This document shows, one piece after another, positions 26,153 through 35,392 of a stretch of 53,174 bases of DNA. This stretch comes from UBA7960 sp964348755 (GTDB taxonomy: Bacteria > Bacteroidota > Bacteroidia > Bacteroidales > UBA7960). Position 1 is the stretch's first letter. The number at the start of each line of letters is the position of its first letter. Made by a program: the position numbers and the translations under genes. The stretch spans positions 1 to 53,174 of the forward strand of contig CAYGDW010000015.1 in NCBI GenBank assembly GCA_964348755.1, given 5' to 3'. The notes under the pieces are model-generated. The model was not told the origin of the DNA and searched no databases. It worked only from the letters and a program-made list of their open reading frames with translations.

Positions 26153-26367
26153 AATTGAATAAGGTTTTTGGTAAGGTATGGCATTAATAACTTTTTGATT
26201 TATTTACTATTAACACTTGACCATTTTGACGCTGCGAAGTTAATTGTTTAAAATGTAACAACTTGAAAAAATCGCCTACTTTTTACCTGTTTTGCACTGG
26301 CTTATTTAAACCGATTCCAAATTGCTCCACAACTTCAAATTATTGGCTTTATGTCATTTTAACCATT

Positions 26368-26375
26368 TATATTTG
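26368..26375 (+). promoter_or_regulatory. -7 box of the ferredoxin gene
   Basis: TATATTTG fits TAnnTTTG exactly, 43 bp before the ferredoxin ATG. A TTG at 26343-26345 is the only -33 candidate, with 22 bp spacing, slightly long. Confidence 0.5.
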
Positions 26376-26418
26376 CAGTGAAAATTCAACGAATTAGTAA
26401 CCATAAATTTTTAAAGTA

Positions 26419-26586
26419 ATGGCCTACGTAATTACTGAAGATTGCACTGCATGCGGCAGTTGCATTGACGAATGCCCGGTTGAAGCTATCACAGAGGGTG
26501 ACATTTACAAAATTGACCCCGATGTTTGCACTGACTGCGGTTCATGCGCAGATGTTTGCCCGGTTGAAGCAATTCATCCCGAATAA
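26419..26586 (+). CDS. Small 2[4Fe-4S] ferredoxin
   Basis: This 55-residue bacterial ferredoxin has eight cysteines in two classical CxxCxxCxxxCP sets: C9, C12, C15, C19 with P20, and C37, C40, C43, C47 with P48. The near repeat CPVEAI after each set shows the internal duplication typical of clostridial-type ferredoxins. It carries low-potential electrons in the cytosol. It is divergent from korAB, whose product reduces ferredoxin, so it is a likely electron acceptor for that enzyme. ATG at 26419; a promoter box and a terminator bracket the gene, making it a single-gene unit. Confidence 0.96.
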   Translation: MAYVITEDCTACGSCIDECPVEAITEGDIYKIDPDVCTDCGSCADVCPVEAIHPE

Positions 26587-26625
26587 AACCTGGCTTCGCG
26601 GAGTTATTTCCGGAAGAAATTTTTT

Positions 26626-26650
26626 AAGCCCGCATTGACGGGCTTTTTTA
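26626..26650 (+). terminator. Intrinsic terminator of the ferredoxin gene
   Basis: Stem AAGCCCG/CGGGCTT (26626-26632 with 26639-26645) has a 6-base loop and is followed by a T run. It lies 40 bp past the ferredoxin stop. Confidence 0.88.
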
Positions 26651-26735
26651 TTTGCCATAGTTCATTAATTTTGCTTCACCCTTACGTGTAATGATTTAAT
26701 TTGTTGGGCACAAACGCCAGCAGCAAACTTCGGCA

Positions 26736-27557
26736 ATGAAAAAACAATATGGTGATGGGGCTGTAATGACTTTTTGGGGGCACCTCGAGGAACTTCGCGG
26801 GCATCTGGTCAGGGCTGCAGCTTCAATAGGTTTTTTTGCCATATTGGCATTTATTAACAAAGATTTTCTGTTTTCGAAAGTTATTCTTGCCCCCAAAGAG
26901 CCCTATTTTTTAACCAACCGCCTGCTTTGCAACCTGGCCGAGCGCCTATCTACACCGGCCCTGTGCATTAATGCCAATCCTGTCGAAATCATTAATATTG
27001 ACATGGCAGGGCAATTTACCACGCATATTGTAACTTCGCTGGTTGCAGGCCTTTTACTGGCAATACCTTATGTAATATGGGAAATATGGCAATTTATTAG
27101 GCCAGGCCTATCGCCTCGCGAACAGGCCAATTCGAAAGGTGCCGTGCTGGTAATCAGCGGGCTGTTTATTACCGGGGTTTTATTTGCTTATTATATTATT
27201 GTGCCATTGGCAATCAATTTCCTCGGTTCGTACCAGGTAAGCGCCATGGTTGCAAACCAAATTGCCCTCCGTTCGTATATCTCAACAGTTACCACCCTCA
27301 CACTTGCCACCGGACTGGTTTTTGAGTTGCCGGTATTTGTGTATTTCTTAAGTCGCGTGGGCATTCTTACGCCCGCAACAATGAAAAAAAACAGAAAACT
27401 GGCCATTGTACTCATTATTATTATTGCCGCAATAATTACACCGCCCGATGTATTCAGCCAGGTATTGGTAAGTGTGCCTCTTTATGTGCTTTATGAACTG
27501 GGCATTGGCATTTCAGCCAGGGTAGCAAAAAACAATCTTGCCAGGCAAAAAGATTGA
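26736..27557 (+). CDS. tatC: Sec-independent translocase subunit TatC
   Basis: This 273-residue inner-membrane protein has the six-helix layout of TatC, the subunit that binds twin-arginine signal peptides. Family motifs are MTFWGHLEELRGHLVRA at the N-terminus, a periplasmic loop ending at the second helix, PYVIWEIWQFIRPGL, and the later FELPVFVYFLSRVGI and ITPPDVFSQ segments. The N-terminal MKKQYGDGAV is short and acceptable. It stands alone here: no tatA, tatB or obvious Tat substrate is adjacent. A TAATTTTG box at 26666-26673 may be its promoter. The lack of tatA nearby is common in Bacteroidota as far as I recall. Confidence 0.96.
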   Translation: MKKQYGDGAVMTFWGHLEELRGHLVRAAASIGFFAILAFINKDFLFSKVILAPKEPYFLTNRLLCNLAERLSTPALCINANPVEIINIDMAGQFTTHIVTSLVAGLLLAIPYVIWEIWQFIRPGLSPREQANSKGAVLVISGLFITGVLFAYYIIVPLAINFLGSYQVSAMVANQIALRSYISTVTTLTLATGLVFELPVFVYFLSRVGILTPATMKKNRKLAIVLIIIIAAIITPPDVFSQVLVSVPLYVLYELGIGISARVAKNNLARQKD

Positions 27558-27761
27558 AAAGCAATCAACCACGCAGGTAATCCTATCATTAAACATGGGG
27601 TTTGGTTGGGCAAACTTTACTTTGGCTATTCAAAGCACAAGCGCAAACCTTAATTACAACCAATACTGAAATTATAATTTTCGCATAAAGCAAAAAATGA
27701 GTAACTTTAAGGAAAGCCAATATTCAATCAAACAAAAACGCTTAATTATTTAATTTTAATT

Positions 27762-29405
27762 ATGAACAATGCACAGTTTTATTTTGGCCGGCCCGCCAAC
27801 GAGCCGGTTTATTCCTATGCGGAGGGAACGCCCGACAGGATCGCCCTTGAAAAAGAATTAGAACGGCAGAGCAATCTGGAAGTAGAAATTCCATTGATAA
27901 TCGGAGGCCAGGAAATTCGTACCGGCAACACTACCAAAGTAACCATGCCCCACAATCATGGTCATGTATTGGCTATTTTTCACATGGCAGGCCAAAAAGA
28001 GGTTGAGTTGGCCATTGATGCCGCCAAAGCCGCCCATAAGCAATGGGCAGTAATGTCGTGGGTCGAGAGGGCTTCAATTACCCTAAAGGCTGCCGAGCTG
28101 ATTTCGAAAAAATACCGCTATCTTATAAATGCCTCAACCATGCTTGGCCAAGGCAAAAATGCCTATCAGGCCGAGATCGATGCTGTTTGTGAAACGGTTG
28201 ATTTTATCAGGTTCAATGCGCATTTTGTGTCAGAAATTTACAATGATCAACCACACTCCGAGGTGGGCAACCTCAACCGCCTTGAATACCGCCCGCTCGA
28301 AGGCTTTGTGTTTGCGGTAAGCCCTTTTAACTTCACAGCCATTGCATCGAACCTGGTGCTAGCTCCGGCGGTAATGGGCAATTCCGTAATATGGAAGCCT
28401 GCTACAACAGCTTTGCTTTCAAACTATTATTTAATGAAGATTTTTATTGAAGCCGGTGTGCCCGCTGGGGTTATCAATTTTGTACCCGGACCCGGAGCGC
28501 TTGTTGGCGATATTGTGCTTGGCCAAAAAGACCTGGCAGGTGTTCATTTTACCGGAGGCAACACTACATTTAACCATATTTGGAAAACGGTGGCCAATAA
28601 TATTGAGAATTACCGATCCTATCCGCGCGTGGTTGGTGAAACAGGTGGCAAAGACTTTGTGTTTGTGCACCCAACTGCCGATGCCGACGAAGTGGCAACT
28701 GCCCTGGTAAGAGGAGCCTTCGAGTATCAAGGGCAAAAATGCTCAGCCGCCTCAAGGGCATATATACCGCAATCGCTGTGGGATTCAATAAAGCGCCGGA
28801 TTGACCGAAACCTTAAACTGATTCAACAGGGAGACCCCAGGGATTTTTGCAACTTTGTAAATGCGGTAATAGATCAAAAGGCCTTTGACCGGATTATGGA
28901 TTATATTAGTAAGGCAAGGAACTCGGCCGATGCTGAAATTATTTTTGGCGGCAACGGCGACAAATCGAAAGGCTTTTTTATAGAGCCAACGGTAATTCGG
29001 GCAAAAGACCCCAGATTTATTACAATGGAAGAAGAGATTTTCGGGCCGGTGTTAAGCATTTACGTTTATCCTGACGAGAAGTTTGAAGAAACCCTTCACC
29101 TTTGCGATACTACTTCGCCTTATGGCCTTACAGGTTCAATATTCAGCAAAGACCGCTACGCCACCGTAAAGGCCTGCGCCACCCTGCGCTATGCAGCCGG
29201 CAACTTTTACATAAACGACAAGCCCACAGGGGCGGTTGTTGGTCAGCAGCCCTTTGGAGGTTCTCGCCAGTCGGGCACCAACGACAAGGCCGGCAGCCAT
29301 CTAAACCTGCTTCGCTGGATTAGCCCCCGCACCATAAAAGAAACATTTTTGCCTGCAACCGACTTCCGCTACCCGTATATGCACGAAAATAAGTGCGGGT
29401 GCTAA
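27762..29405 (+). CDS. pruA: L-glutamate gamma-semialdehyde dehydrogenase (1-pyrroline-5-carboxylate dehydrogenase)
   Basis: This 547-residue aldehyde dehydrogenase has the size of the stand-alone pyrroline-5-carboxylate dehydrogenase and converts glutamate semialdehyde to glutamate with NAD. It has the family N-terminal extension (FGRPANEPVYSY), SPFNFTAIASNLVLAP at the cofactor site, FTGGNTTFNHIWK, the catalytic glutamate in VGETGGKDF, the nucleophile cysteine in GQKCSAASRAYIP, and EEIFGPVLSIYVYP. It is the second step of proline or ornithine breakdown; no proline dehydrogenase is fused or adjacent. Its 3' end overlaps the convergent asparaginase gene by 4 bp. The 204-bp upstream gap has only near-miss promoter boxes. 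Confidence 0.95.
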   Translation: MNNAQFYFGRPANEPVYSYAEGTPDRIALEKELERQSNLEVEIPLIIGGQEIRTGNTTKVTMPHNHGHVLAIFHMAGQKEVELAIDAAKAAHKQWAVMSWVERASITLKAAELISKKYRYLINASTMLGQGKNAYQAEIDAVCETVDFIRFNAHFVSEIYNDQPHSEVGNLNRLEYRPLEGFVFAVSPFNFTAIASNLVLAPAVMGNSVIWKPATTALLSNYYLMKIFIEAGVPAGVINFVPGPGALVGDIVLGQKDLAGVHFTGGNTTFNHIWKTVANNIENYRSYPRVVGETGGKDFVFVHPTADADEVATALVRGAFEYQGQKCSAASRAYIPQSLWDSIKRRIDRNLKLIQQGDPRDFCNFVNAVIDQKAFDRIMDYISKARNSADAEIIFGGNGDKSKGFFIEPTVIRAKDPRFITMEEEIFGPVLSIYVYPDEKFEETLHLCDTTSPYGLTGSIFSKDRYATVKACATLRYAAGNFYINDKPTGAVVGQQPFGGSRQSGTNDKAGSHLNLLRWISPRTIKETFLPATDFRYPYMHENKCGC

Positions 29406-30430
29406 ACGGTCATTTCGCCCCGAAGCGAAGTCTGAAAATATTTTTTAAGGCGTTCGTAAGGGTAATTGTTGCCCAAAAGATACATTAGCTTGGTAATGGC
29501 GGCCTCCACAGTCATGTCGTGGCCGCTTACCACGCCAATGTTTTCCAAACCCCTGCCCGTTTCGTATTTGCCCATTTGCACCGCGCCACCCCGGCATTGG
29601 GTAATATTGCAAATCAGTACGCCATTTTTAATGGCATCGCCAAGCGATTGCAAAAACCATTGATCGGTGGGGGCATTGCCCGATCCGTAAGTTTCTAAAA
29701 CAAGAGCCTTTAAGCCTGAAATATTCAGAACCGCTTCTACCACCTGCTGGGTTATGCCCGGAAAAATTTTCAGCACAGCAATGTTGGCGTCGAGGCTGGA
29801 AAAAATTCGGAACTCCTGATCGGTGGGTTGGTGAATGGCCGAAAAATCGTATTTGATCTCTACCCCTGCCCTGGCAAGAACCGGATAGTTTACCGAGCGG
29901 AATGCCTCGAAGTGCTCGGCATTGAATTTATGGGTTCGGTTGCCCCGGTAGAGCTGGTATTCGAAATACACGCATACTTCGGGCACCAAAGCCTTGCCAT
30001 CTTTTTTGGCAGCCGCTATTTCGATAGCGGTTATGAAATTTTCTTTGCCATCGGTTCTAATCATACCAATGGGCAGTTGCGAGCCGGTGAGGATAACAGG
30101 TTTTGAAAGGTTTTCGAGCATGAAACTCAGTGCAGAGGCGGTATATGCCATGGTGTCAGAGCCGTGCAATACCACAAATCCATCGTACTGCTCATAGTGC
30201 TTTTCTATAAGCTCAGCCAAACTTATCCAAACTTGGGGTTGCATGTTGCTCGAATCGATAATTGGGTCGAACGAAAAACTGTCGATCTGGCACCTGAACT
30301 TTTTAATCTCGGGAATTTGTTCGGTAAGGTGCTCAAAATCAAATGGATTTAGCGTGCCGGTGGCGCTGTCTTCAACCATGCCAATGGTTCCGCCGGTGTA
30401 TATTACAAGTATTGATGAATTGCTGCTCAT
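29402..30430 (-). CDS. ansA: Type I L-asparaginase
   Basis: This 342-residue amidohydrolase converts asparagine to aspartate and ammonia. The two catalytic threonine regions are visible: YTGGTIGMVED near the N-terminus and LHGSDTMAYTASALSFML near residue 93. The absence of a signal peptide and the overall length fit the cytosolic type I enzyme. The late ITQCRGGAVQMGKYETG segment is also typical. It follows the tatD-family gene by 9 bp, so the two form a small operon transcribed from the tatD side. Confidence 0.93.
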   Translation of the reverse strand: MSSNSSILVIYTGGTIGMVEDSATGTLNPFDFEHLTEQIPEIKKFRCQIDSFSFDPIIDSSNMQPQVWISLAELIEKHYEQYDGFVVLHGSDTMAYTASALSFMLENLSKPVILTGSQLPIGMIRTDGKENFITAIEIAAAKKDGKALVPEVCVYFEYQLYRGNRTHKFNAEHFEAFRSVNYPVLARAGVEIKYDFSAIHQPTDQEFRIFSSLDANIAVLKIFPGITQQVVEAVLNISGLKALVLETYGSGNAPTDQWFLQSLGDAIKNGVLICNITQCRGGAVQMGKYETGRGLENIGVVSGHDMTVEAAITKLMYLLGNNYPYERLKKYFQTSLRGEMTV

Positions 30431-30439
30431 TGCCGGGTA

Positions 30440-31222
30440 TTAATTCGTTGGAGGTTTTATTCCGAAAAGGGAGTAAGCATTTTGGGTTGTAATTTGGGCT
30501 GTTTGGGCAAGGGTCGATTCGGTTAGGTCGGCCACCTTGCGGCCTATCAATGGGATATAATTGCTTTGGTTTCTCTTTCCGCGGTGAGGCACCGGGGCAA
30601 GGTAGGGCGCATCAGTCTCAAGAATTATATGCTGCAGACCCACATGTTTTACAACCTTGGCCATGGTGCTGTTGTTGTAAGTAACCACGCCCCCTATACC
30701 CAAAAGAAGGCCCATATCGGTTACTTTCTCTGCCTGCTGCAAATCGCCAGGGAAGCAATGAAAAACTCCTTTAAGGCCGCTTCCGCGGAATTCTTCCAAC
30801 ACGCTGAAAATCTCCTCCAGAGCGTTTCGCGAGTGAATAACCAGTGGCAGGTTGTATTGAATAGCCAGTTCGGCATGCCTGCGAAAAGCAAAGACCTGTT
30901 CATTAAAATGCGTCTTGTCCCAGTAAAGGTCAATGCCGGTTTCGCCTACGGCCACAAAGCAGCCTTTGGCCAGCCACTGCTCAACCTTCATCATTTGATC
31001 CAGGTAGTCGTTTTTCACCGAAGTGGGGTGCAAAGCCATCATGGGCAGGCACACGCCAGGATATTTTGAGGCGGCATGCATAAGCGGTTCAAAGGTGTGC
31101 CCATCAACGTTGGGCATAAGCAAATGGCTGACTCCGCCCTCGAGGGCATCTGCAATGACCTTATCGCGGTCGTTATCAAATTCTGGCAGATAAATGTGTA
31201 CGTGTGTGTCAATCCATTCCAT
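30440..31222 (-). CDS. TatD family metal-dependent hydrolase
   Basis: This 260-residue amidohydrolase-fold protein has the TatD metal motifs: DTHVHIYLPEF at the start, GETGIDLYWDKTHFNEQ in the middle, FHCFPGDLQQA, and ETDAPYLAPVPHRGKRN near the end. TatD proteins are magnesium-dependent nucleases acting on DNA ends and sometimes on D-amino-acid tRNA. Despite the name it has no proven role in Tat export. It is co-transcribed with the asparaginase gene that follows 9 bp later. Confidence 0.93.
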   Translation of the reverse strand: MEWIDTHVHIYLPEFDNDRDKVIADALEGGVSHLLMPNVDGHTFEPLMHAASKYPGVCLPMMALHPTSVKNDYLDQMMKVEQWLAKGCFVAVGETGIDLYWDKTHFNEQVFAFRRHAELAIQYNLPLVIHSRNALEEIFSVLEEFRGSGLKGVFHCFPGDLQQAEKVTDMGLLLGIGGVVTYNNSTMAKVVKHVGLQHIILETDAPYLAPVPHRGKRNQSNYIPLIGRKVADLTESTLAQTAQITTQNAYSLFGIKPPTN

Positions 31223-31375
31223 GGCGCAAAATTAGAACAATTAATGGATTTGGCATTCCCCGAAAGGGGGGCATTCGCAAATGTAAACGGCTTTAGGGCA
31301 AGGCCATGACAGAAAAAATTTGTATTATTGCCAGCCATTTATAAAAACACCTTAAAATTTCAAACATAAACATAT

Positions 31376-32347
31376 ATGAACCAGAACGAAGAATTAATGC
31401 AAGCCTCGCTGATAGGGCTTCGCGATGCCATGGGCCTAAAGCCCCACGAAACTCTTTTGGTAGTAACCGACGAAATTAAGCGCGAAATTGGGCTTGCATT
31501 GCTTGAGGCAGGCAAAACCCTTTGCCAAGAAAGTATGCTAATAGAAATGCGTTCGCGCGAGATAAATGGACAGGAACCTCCGGATGCAATAGCTGCCATG
31601 ATGAAACTGGTTGATGTGGTGGTTTGCCCTACTGCCAAATCGCTCACCCACACTAACGCCCGCCGTGAGGCTGTAAAACTGGGCGTGCGCGTAGGAACCA
31701 TGCCCGGCATTACGGCAGATATTATGTCGCGTTGCCTCAATGCCGACTTCGACAGGATTGTTACCATGACCAACTATATAGCAGATCAGCTAAAAGGGGT
31801 TAAAATGATACGAGTGGTTACCGAAGCCGGAACCGACATTTCCATGCCTGTACAAGGGCGCATGATCATACCCAGTACAGGGGTGCTGCGCGAAAAAGGG
31901 CAGAGCGGCAATATACCTTCGGGCGAGGTGTTTCTGGCACCCATCGAAGGACAATCGAATGGCATAGTAGTGATTGATGGATCAATGGCCAGCATCGGGT
32001 TGATAAAAACCCCCATTACCGTAAAGGTGGTTGATGGGTTTGCCGAAGAAATTACAGGCGGCGAAGAAGCTGAACGGCTTGTTGCCATTTTAAACAAGTC
32101 GGGGCGCGATGCCAGGGCTGTGGCCGAGTTTGGAATGGGGACAAACTACAAAGCCATACTTACGGGCCAAATACTTGAAGACGAAAAGGTGTTCGGAACC
32201 ATACACATTGCCTTTGGCAATAACCTGACAATGGGCGGCACTATTGCCGTAAACAGCCATTTGGACGGATTGGTAAAAGAGCCGGATGTTTACTTTGATA
32301 ATAAGTTGATTATGAAAAAGGGGAAACTGCTGGAGTTTGAAAATTAA
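31376..32347 (+). CDS. M29-type (thermophilic) aminopeptidase family protein
   Basis: This 323-residue protein resembles the short relatives of aminopeptidase T/leucyl aminopeptidase. It has N-terminal LKPHETLLVVTDE and AMMKLVDVVVCPTAKSLTH, a middle segment with GNIPSGEVFLAPIEG (a glutamate of the metal site), and the end region AVAEFGMGTN, IHIAFGNN and NSHLDGLV, whose Glu, His and Asp would bind two metals. It has no signal peptide, so it is probably cytosolic. Peptidase activity is inferred; the same fold includes ring-cleaving dioxygenases. A large hairpin follows at 32361-32392. Confidence 0.82.
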   Translation: MNQNEELMQASLIGLRDAMGLKPHETLLVVTDEIKREIGLALLEAGKTLCQESMLIEMRSREINGQEPPDAIAAMMKLVDVVVCPTAKSLTHTNARREAVKLGVRVGTMPGITADIMSRCLNADFDRIVTMTNYIADQLKGVKMIRVVTEAGTDISMPVQGRMIIPSTGVLREKGQSGNIPSGEVFLAPIEGQSNGIVVIDGSMASIGLIKTPITVKVVDGFAEEITGGEEAERLVAILNKSGRDARAVAEFGMGTNYKAILTGQILEDEKVFGTIHIAFGNNLTMGGTIAVNSHLDGLVKEPDVYFDNKLIMKKGKLLEFEN

Positions 32348-32360
32348 AAAAATCTTAGAA

Positions 32361-32392
32361 CAAACCTGCCTGCTGGCAGGCAGGCAGGCTTG
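32361..32392. repeat. Long imperfect palindrome between convergent genes
   Basis: CAAACCTGCCTGC (32361-32373) and GCAGGCAGGCTTG (32380-32392) pair over 13 positions with one mismatch, around a 6-base loop. Built of repeated CCTG/CAGG units, it lies between the M29-type and threonine dehydrogenase gene ends. It may act as a two-way terminator, although T runs are weak, or be one copy of a dispersed palindrome. Confidence 0.75.
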
Positions 32393-32435
32393 TTGTGAAA
32401 TCTAATCCTTGAACTTCTATCAACCTGGAGTTTCC

Positions 32436-33383
32436 TTATTGAAATTTCTCTTTTACCCCTTTGAGCATTACATCGGTCATTCGTTTCAGGTCGTATGCAG
32501 TTGTGAGGCCCCAGTCGTGGGCGGCCACTTGGTCGTCGATGCTTTGGGGCCAGGAGTCGGCAATTGCCTGACGAAAATCGGGATTGTAAGTTATTTTGAA
32601 TTCGGGCATGTGCATTTTGATAGAATCAGCCAATTCTTTGGGGCTGAAGCTGATGCCTGCAACGTTGTAGCTCGATCTAACCTTAATTTTGGAGGCATCG
32701 GCCTCCATTATTCCAATGGTAGCTTTAATGGCATCATCCATAAACATCATTGGCAAATAGGTATTTTCGGAGAGGAAGCACTCGTATTGTCCAGCACGAA
32801 TGGCTTCGTAAAAAATTTCAACGGCATAATCGGTGGTTCCACCGCCTGCCTCGGTTTTGTAGCTTATCAGACCCGGGTAGCGCAAACTCCGGCTGTCAAC
32901 GCCATATTTCTGGAAATAATACTCGAGCCAGCGCTCACCGGCCAATTTGCTTATGCCATAAACCGTGTTTGGCTCCATTACCGTAAACTGTGGCGTTTCG
33001 ACACGCGGAGTGGTTGGGCCAAAAACCGCTATTGAGCTGGGCCAAAATATTTTATGCAACTTTAGCTCGCGAGCCAGCTCAAGCACATTGAGCAAACTTT
33101 CCATGTTAATATGCCAGCTCGCAAGGGGCTTTTTCTCTGCATTGCCCGAAAGAATGGCCGCTAAATGATATATCTGGGTTATTTTGTTGCGGCTAATTGT
33201 GCCAAAAAGCCGGTGGGTGTCCAGCACATCAAGTATTTCGAAAGGGCCTCCTTCGGTAATTTCTTTGCTGGCCGGTTTAATGTCGGAAGCCACTACATTG
33301 TCGTTGCCATATATTCTGCGAAGTTCTAACGTAAGTTCTGAGCCAATCTGGCCTGCGCATCCAATTACAAGTATCTTTTCCAT
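32436..33383 (-). CDS. SDR-type L-threonine 3-dehydrogenase
   Basis: This 315-residue NAD-binding epimerase-fold protein has the cofactor loop GCAGQIGSEL at residues about 8-17, SSIAVFGPTTPRVETPQ, and the YxxxK catalytic pair in VYGISKLAGERW. The following LRYPGLISYKTEAGGGTTDYAVEIFYEA is, as I remember it, specific to the short-chain threonine dehydrogenases of Bacteroidota and Cupriavidus. It would oxidise threonine to 2-amino-3-oxobutyrate, which a ligase splits to glycine and acetyl-CoA; that ligase gene is not in the window. A TATCTTTG minus-strand promoter box lies at 33419-33426. A nucleotide-sugar epimerase is the alternative. Confidence 0.85.
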   Translation of the reverse strand: MEKILVIGCAGQIGSELTLELRRIYGNDNVVASDIKPASKEITEGGPFEILDVLDTHRLFGTISRNKITQIYHLAAILSGNAEKKPLASWHINMESLLNVLELARELKLHKIFWPSSIAVFGPTTPRVETPQFTVMEPNTVYGISKLAGERWLEYYFQKYGVDSRSLRYPGLISYKTEAGGGTTDYAVEIFYEAIRAGQYECFLSENTYLPMMFMDDAIKATIGIMEADASKIKVRSSYNVAGISFSPKELADSIKMHMPEFKITYNPDFRQAIADSWPQSIDDQVAAHDWGLTTAYDLKRMTDVMLKGVKEKFQ

Positions 33384-33418
33384 GTTGGGCTGGGTTAGGT
33401 GTTGATAATTTATAACGG

Positions 33419-33426
33419 CAAAGATA
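33419..33426 (-). promoter_or_regulatory. -7 box of the threonine dehydrogenase gene
   Basis: TATCTTTG on the minus strand fits TAnnTTTG, 35 bp before the start at 33383. No -33 element recognised. Confidence 0.4.
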
Positions 33427-33548
33427 TAGAAACCGCCGAAGATGAGAAAAGCCCTGAAAGGGAAAAAAGGTTGGAATGGGTGGAATGTTTGTAATTGGTG
33501 TGTCTGCTAAGTTGTGGAGTATAATGGGGTTTTTGATTTTAAAAATAG

Positions 33549-33580
33549 TTTGTTAAGGCGTGGCAATTTCTTTATTTTTG
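33549..33580 (+). promoter_or_regulatory. Promoter of dnaX
   Basis: TTTG (33549-33552), 20 bp, then TATTTTTG (33573-33580): a full match to the Bacteroidota promoter. It lies 24 bp before the ATG at 33605 and inside the longer open frame, so it settles the start. Confidence 0.75.
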
Positions 33581-33604
33581 CTGCTTGTCAGATACAATTT
33601 CAGA

Positions 33605-35392
33605 ATGGATAGTTTTATAGTTTCTGCGCGCAAATACCGGCCGGCTTCCTTTGATATGGTGGTTGGCCAAAAATCTATTACAAATACTTTAAAAAACGCC
33701 ATTCGCAACAATCATTTGGCGCAGTCATTCCTGTTTAATGGTCCGCGGGGTGTTGGCAAAACAACCTGCGCGCGCATTTTGGCCAAAACCATAAATTGCG
33801 AAAACCATGACGAGAAAGTTGAGGCTTGCGACCATTGCGAGCCATGCAAAGCTTTCAACGAGTCGAGTGCTTTTAACGTACACGAGCTCGATGCAGCCTC
33901 AAACAACTCGGTCGATGACATTCGGAAGCTTGTTGACCAGGTACGCATACCACCTCAAATAGGGAAATACAAAGTATATATCATCGACGAGGTACACATG
34001 TTATCTACCCAGGCCTTCAATGCATTTTTGAAGACCCTTGAAGAACCACCCGGATATGCCAAGTTTATACTGGCCACCACCGAAAAGCATAAAATAATAC
34101 CTACAATACTTTCGCGTTGTCAAATATTTGATTTTGCTCGAATTACTGTTGACGATATAGCCAGGCAGTTGCATTTTGTTGCCCAGAAAGAAGGCGTGGA
34201 TGCCGAGCATAATGCCCTTCACATAATAGCCCGCAAAGCTGATGGTGCTTTGCGCGATGCCCTTTCCATATTCGACCAGATGGTAAGCTTTTCGGGTAAC
34301 AACCTTACCTATAAGCAAGTAATTGAAAACCTTAACGTGCTTGATTACGATTATTACTTTCGTATTACCGAAATGCTGCTCAAGGGGCAGTCAACCGAAA
34401 TTCTTCTGCTAATCAATGAGATATTGCACAAAGGCTTTGAAGGCTCGGAGTTTATAACCGGCTTTGGGGAGCACCTCAGGCATTTGCTCATTAGCCAAAG
34501 CCCTGCCACCGTAAAACTAATAGAGGTGAGCGACGACATACGCGATTTTTACCTGAGGCAAGGCACAGAGTGCCGTTCTGAGTTTTTGCTTCGGGCCCTT
34601 GAAATTAATAATCAGGCCGATATACAATACAAAGAGAGCAACAACAAGCGCCTTACCCTTGAATTGGCCCTGCTTCAAATGGCAGCGTTAAGTAAAAAAA
34701 AAAGCCTTGAGCTAACGCCCGAAAAGCCTATTCTTGCCCAACCCGAGCCTTTGGCCGTAACCCAAAACCCCCAACCAAAACCACCTGAGCCAGCACCTGT
34801 AACAAAACCAGTTGTCGCTGGGCCGTTATCCACGGCACCATTGCCCTCGTTTTCAGAAGCCCAAAGAGTAGAAGAAGACGCCCCTATTACAACAGCTCCT
34901 AAGATTGAAATAAAGCACACCCCAACCAGACATACGTACAAACCCCTAAGCCTTAAAATTCGCGATACTGACCAACCGCCAAAATCAGAAGAGGAGATAC
35001 AGGAAAATTATGAAGACCTACCCAATGATTCTGTATCAATAATAGATTTTCTGGAGGCCTGGAAAGAACTGGCCAAAACATATATGGACCAAAGCCAAAG
35101 CCTCTTTACGGCCATGACCATACACGAACCAACCCTTAGCCATTCAGGAATGATTAAGGTATCCATAGACAATGCCATTCAGGAAAACCTTATCAATGAA
35201 CGGAAAACTGAGTTGCTCGGCTTTTTGCGAAAAAAACTCAACAATTACGCCCTGCAGCTCGAAACCAGCATAGTAGAAAACTCTCAGCAGCAAATAGCCT
35301 ATCTCCCAAAAGAAAAACTTGAAAGGATGATTGAAAGAAATCCCGATGTAGAGAAGCTTCAAAAAGATTTAGACCTTGATTTGTTATACTAA
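33605..35392 (+). CDS. dnaX: DNA polymerase III subunit gamma/tau
   Basis: This 595-residue protein is the clamp-loader ATPase of the replicative polymerase. The AAA+ module (about 1-230) opens with SARKYRPASFDMVVGQ, has the P-loop GPRGVGKTT, a four-cysteine zinc knuckle (CENHDEKVEACDHCEPC), the Walker B-like IIDEVHMLS and the SRC arginine-finger motif (LSRCQIF). The clamp-loader collar follows to about residue 370. A Pro/Glu-rich linker (about 375-470) leads to a C-terminal part that probably holds the tau-type polymerase contact. No A-rich slippage site typical of gamma production was identified with confidence, though an A9 run lies near 34694. The start is fixed by the promoter at 33549-33580. 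An intrinsic terminator overlaps its stop codon. Confidence 0.96.
   Translation: MDSFIVSARKYRPASFDMVVGQKSITNTLKNAIRNNHLAQSFLFNGPRGVGKTTCARILAKTINCENHDEKVEACDHCEPCKAFNESSAFNVHELDAASNNSVDDIRKLVDQVRIPPQIGKYKVYIIDEVHMLSTQAFNAFLKTLEEPPGYAKFILATTEKHKIIPTILSRCQIFDFARITVDDIARQLHFVAQKEGVDAEHNALHIIARKADGALRDALSIFDQMVSFSGNNLTYKQVIENLNVLDYDYYFRITEMLLKGQSTEILLLINEILHKGFEGSEFITGFGEHLRHLLISQSPATVKLIEVSDDIRDFYLRQGTECRSEFLLRALEINNQADIQYKESNNKRLTLELALLQMAALSKKKSLELTPEKPILAQPEPLAVTQNPQPKPPEPAPVTKPVVAGPLSTAPLPSFSEAQRVEEDAPITTAPKIEIKHTPTRHTYKPLSLKIRDTDQPPKSEEEIQENYEDLPNDSVSIIDFLEAWKELAKTYMDQSQSLFTAMTIHEPTLSHSGMIKVSIDNAIQENLINERKTELLGFLRKKLNNYALQLETSIVENSQQQIAYLPKEKLERMIERNPDVEKLQKDLDLDLLY

Noticed and set aside
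32409..33035. 208-codon plus-strand open frame opposite the threonine dehydrogenase gene
   Set aside because: It is antisense to a complete SDR enzyme and has no recognisable start context.
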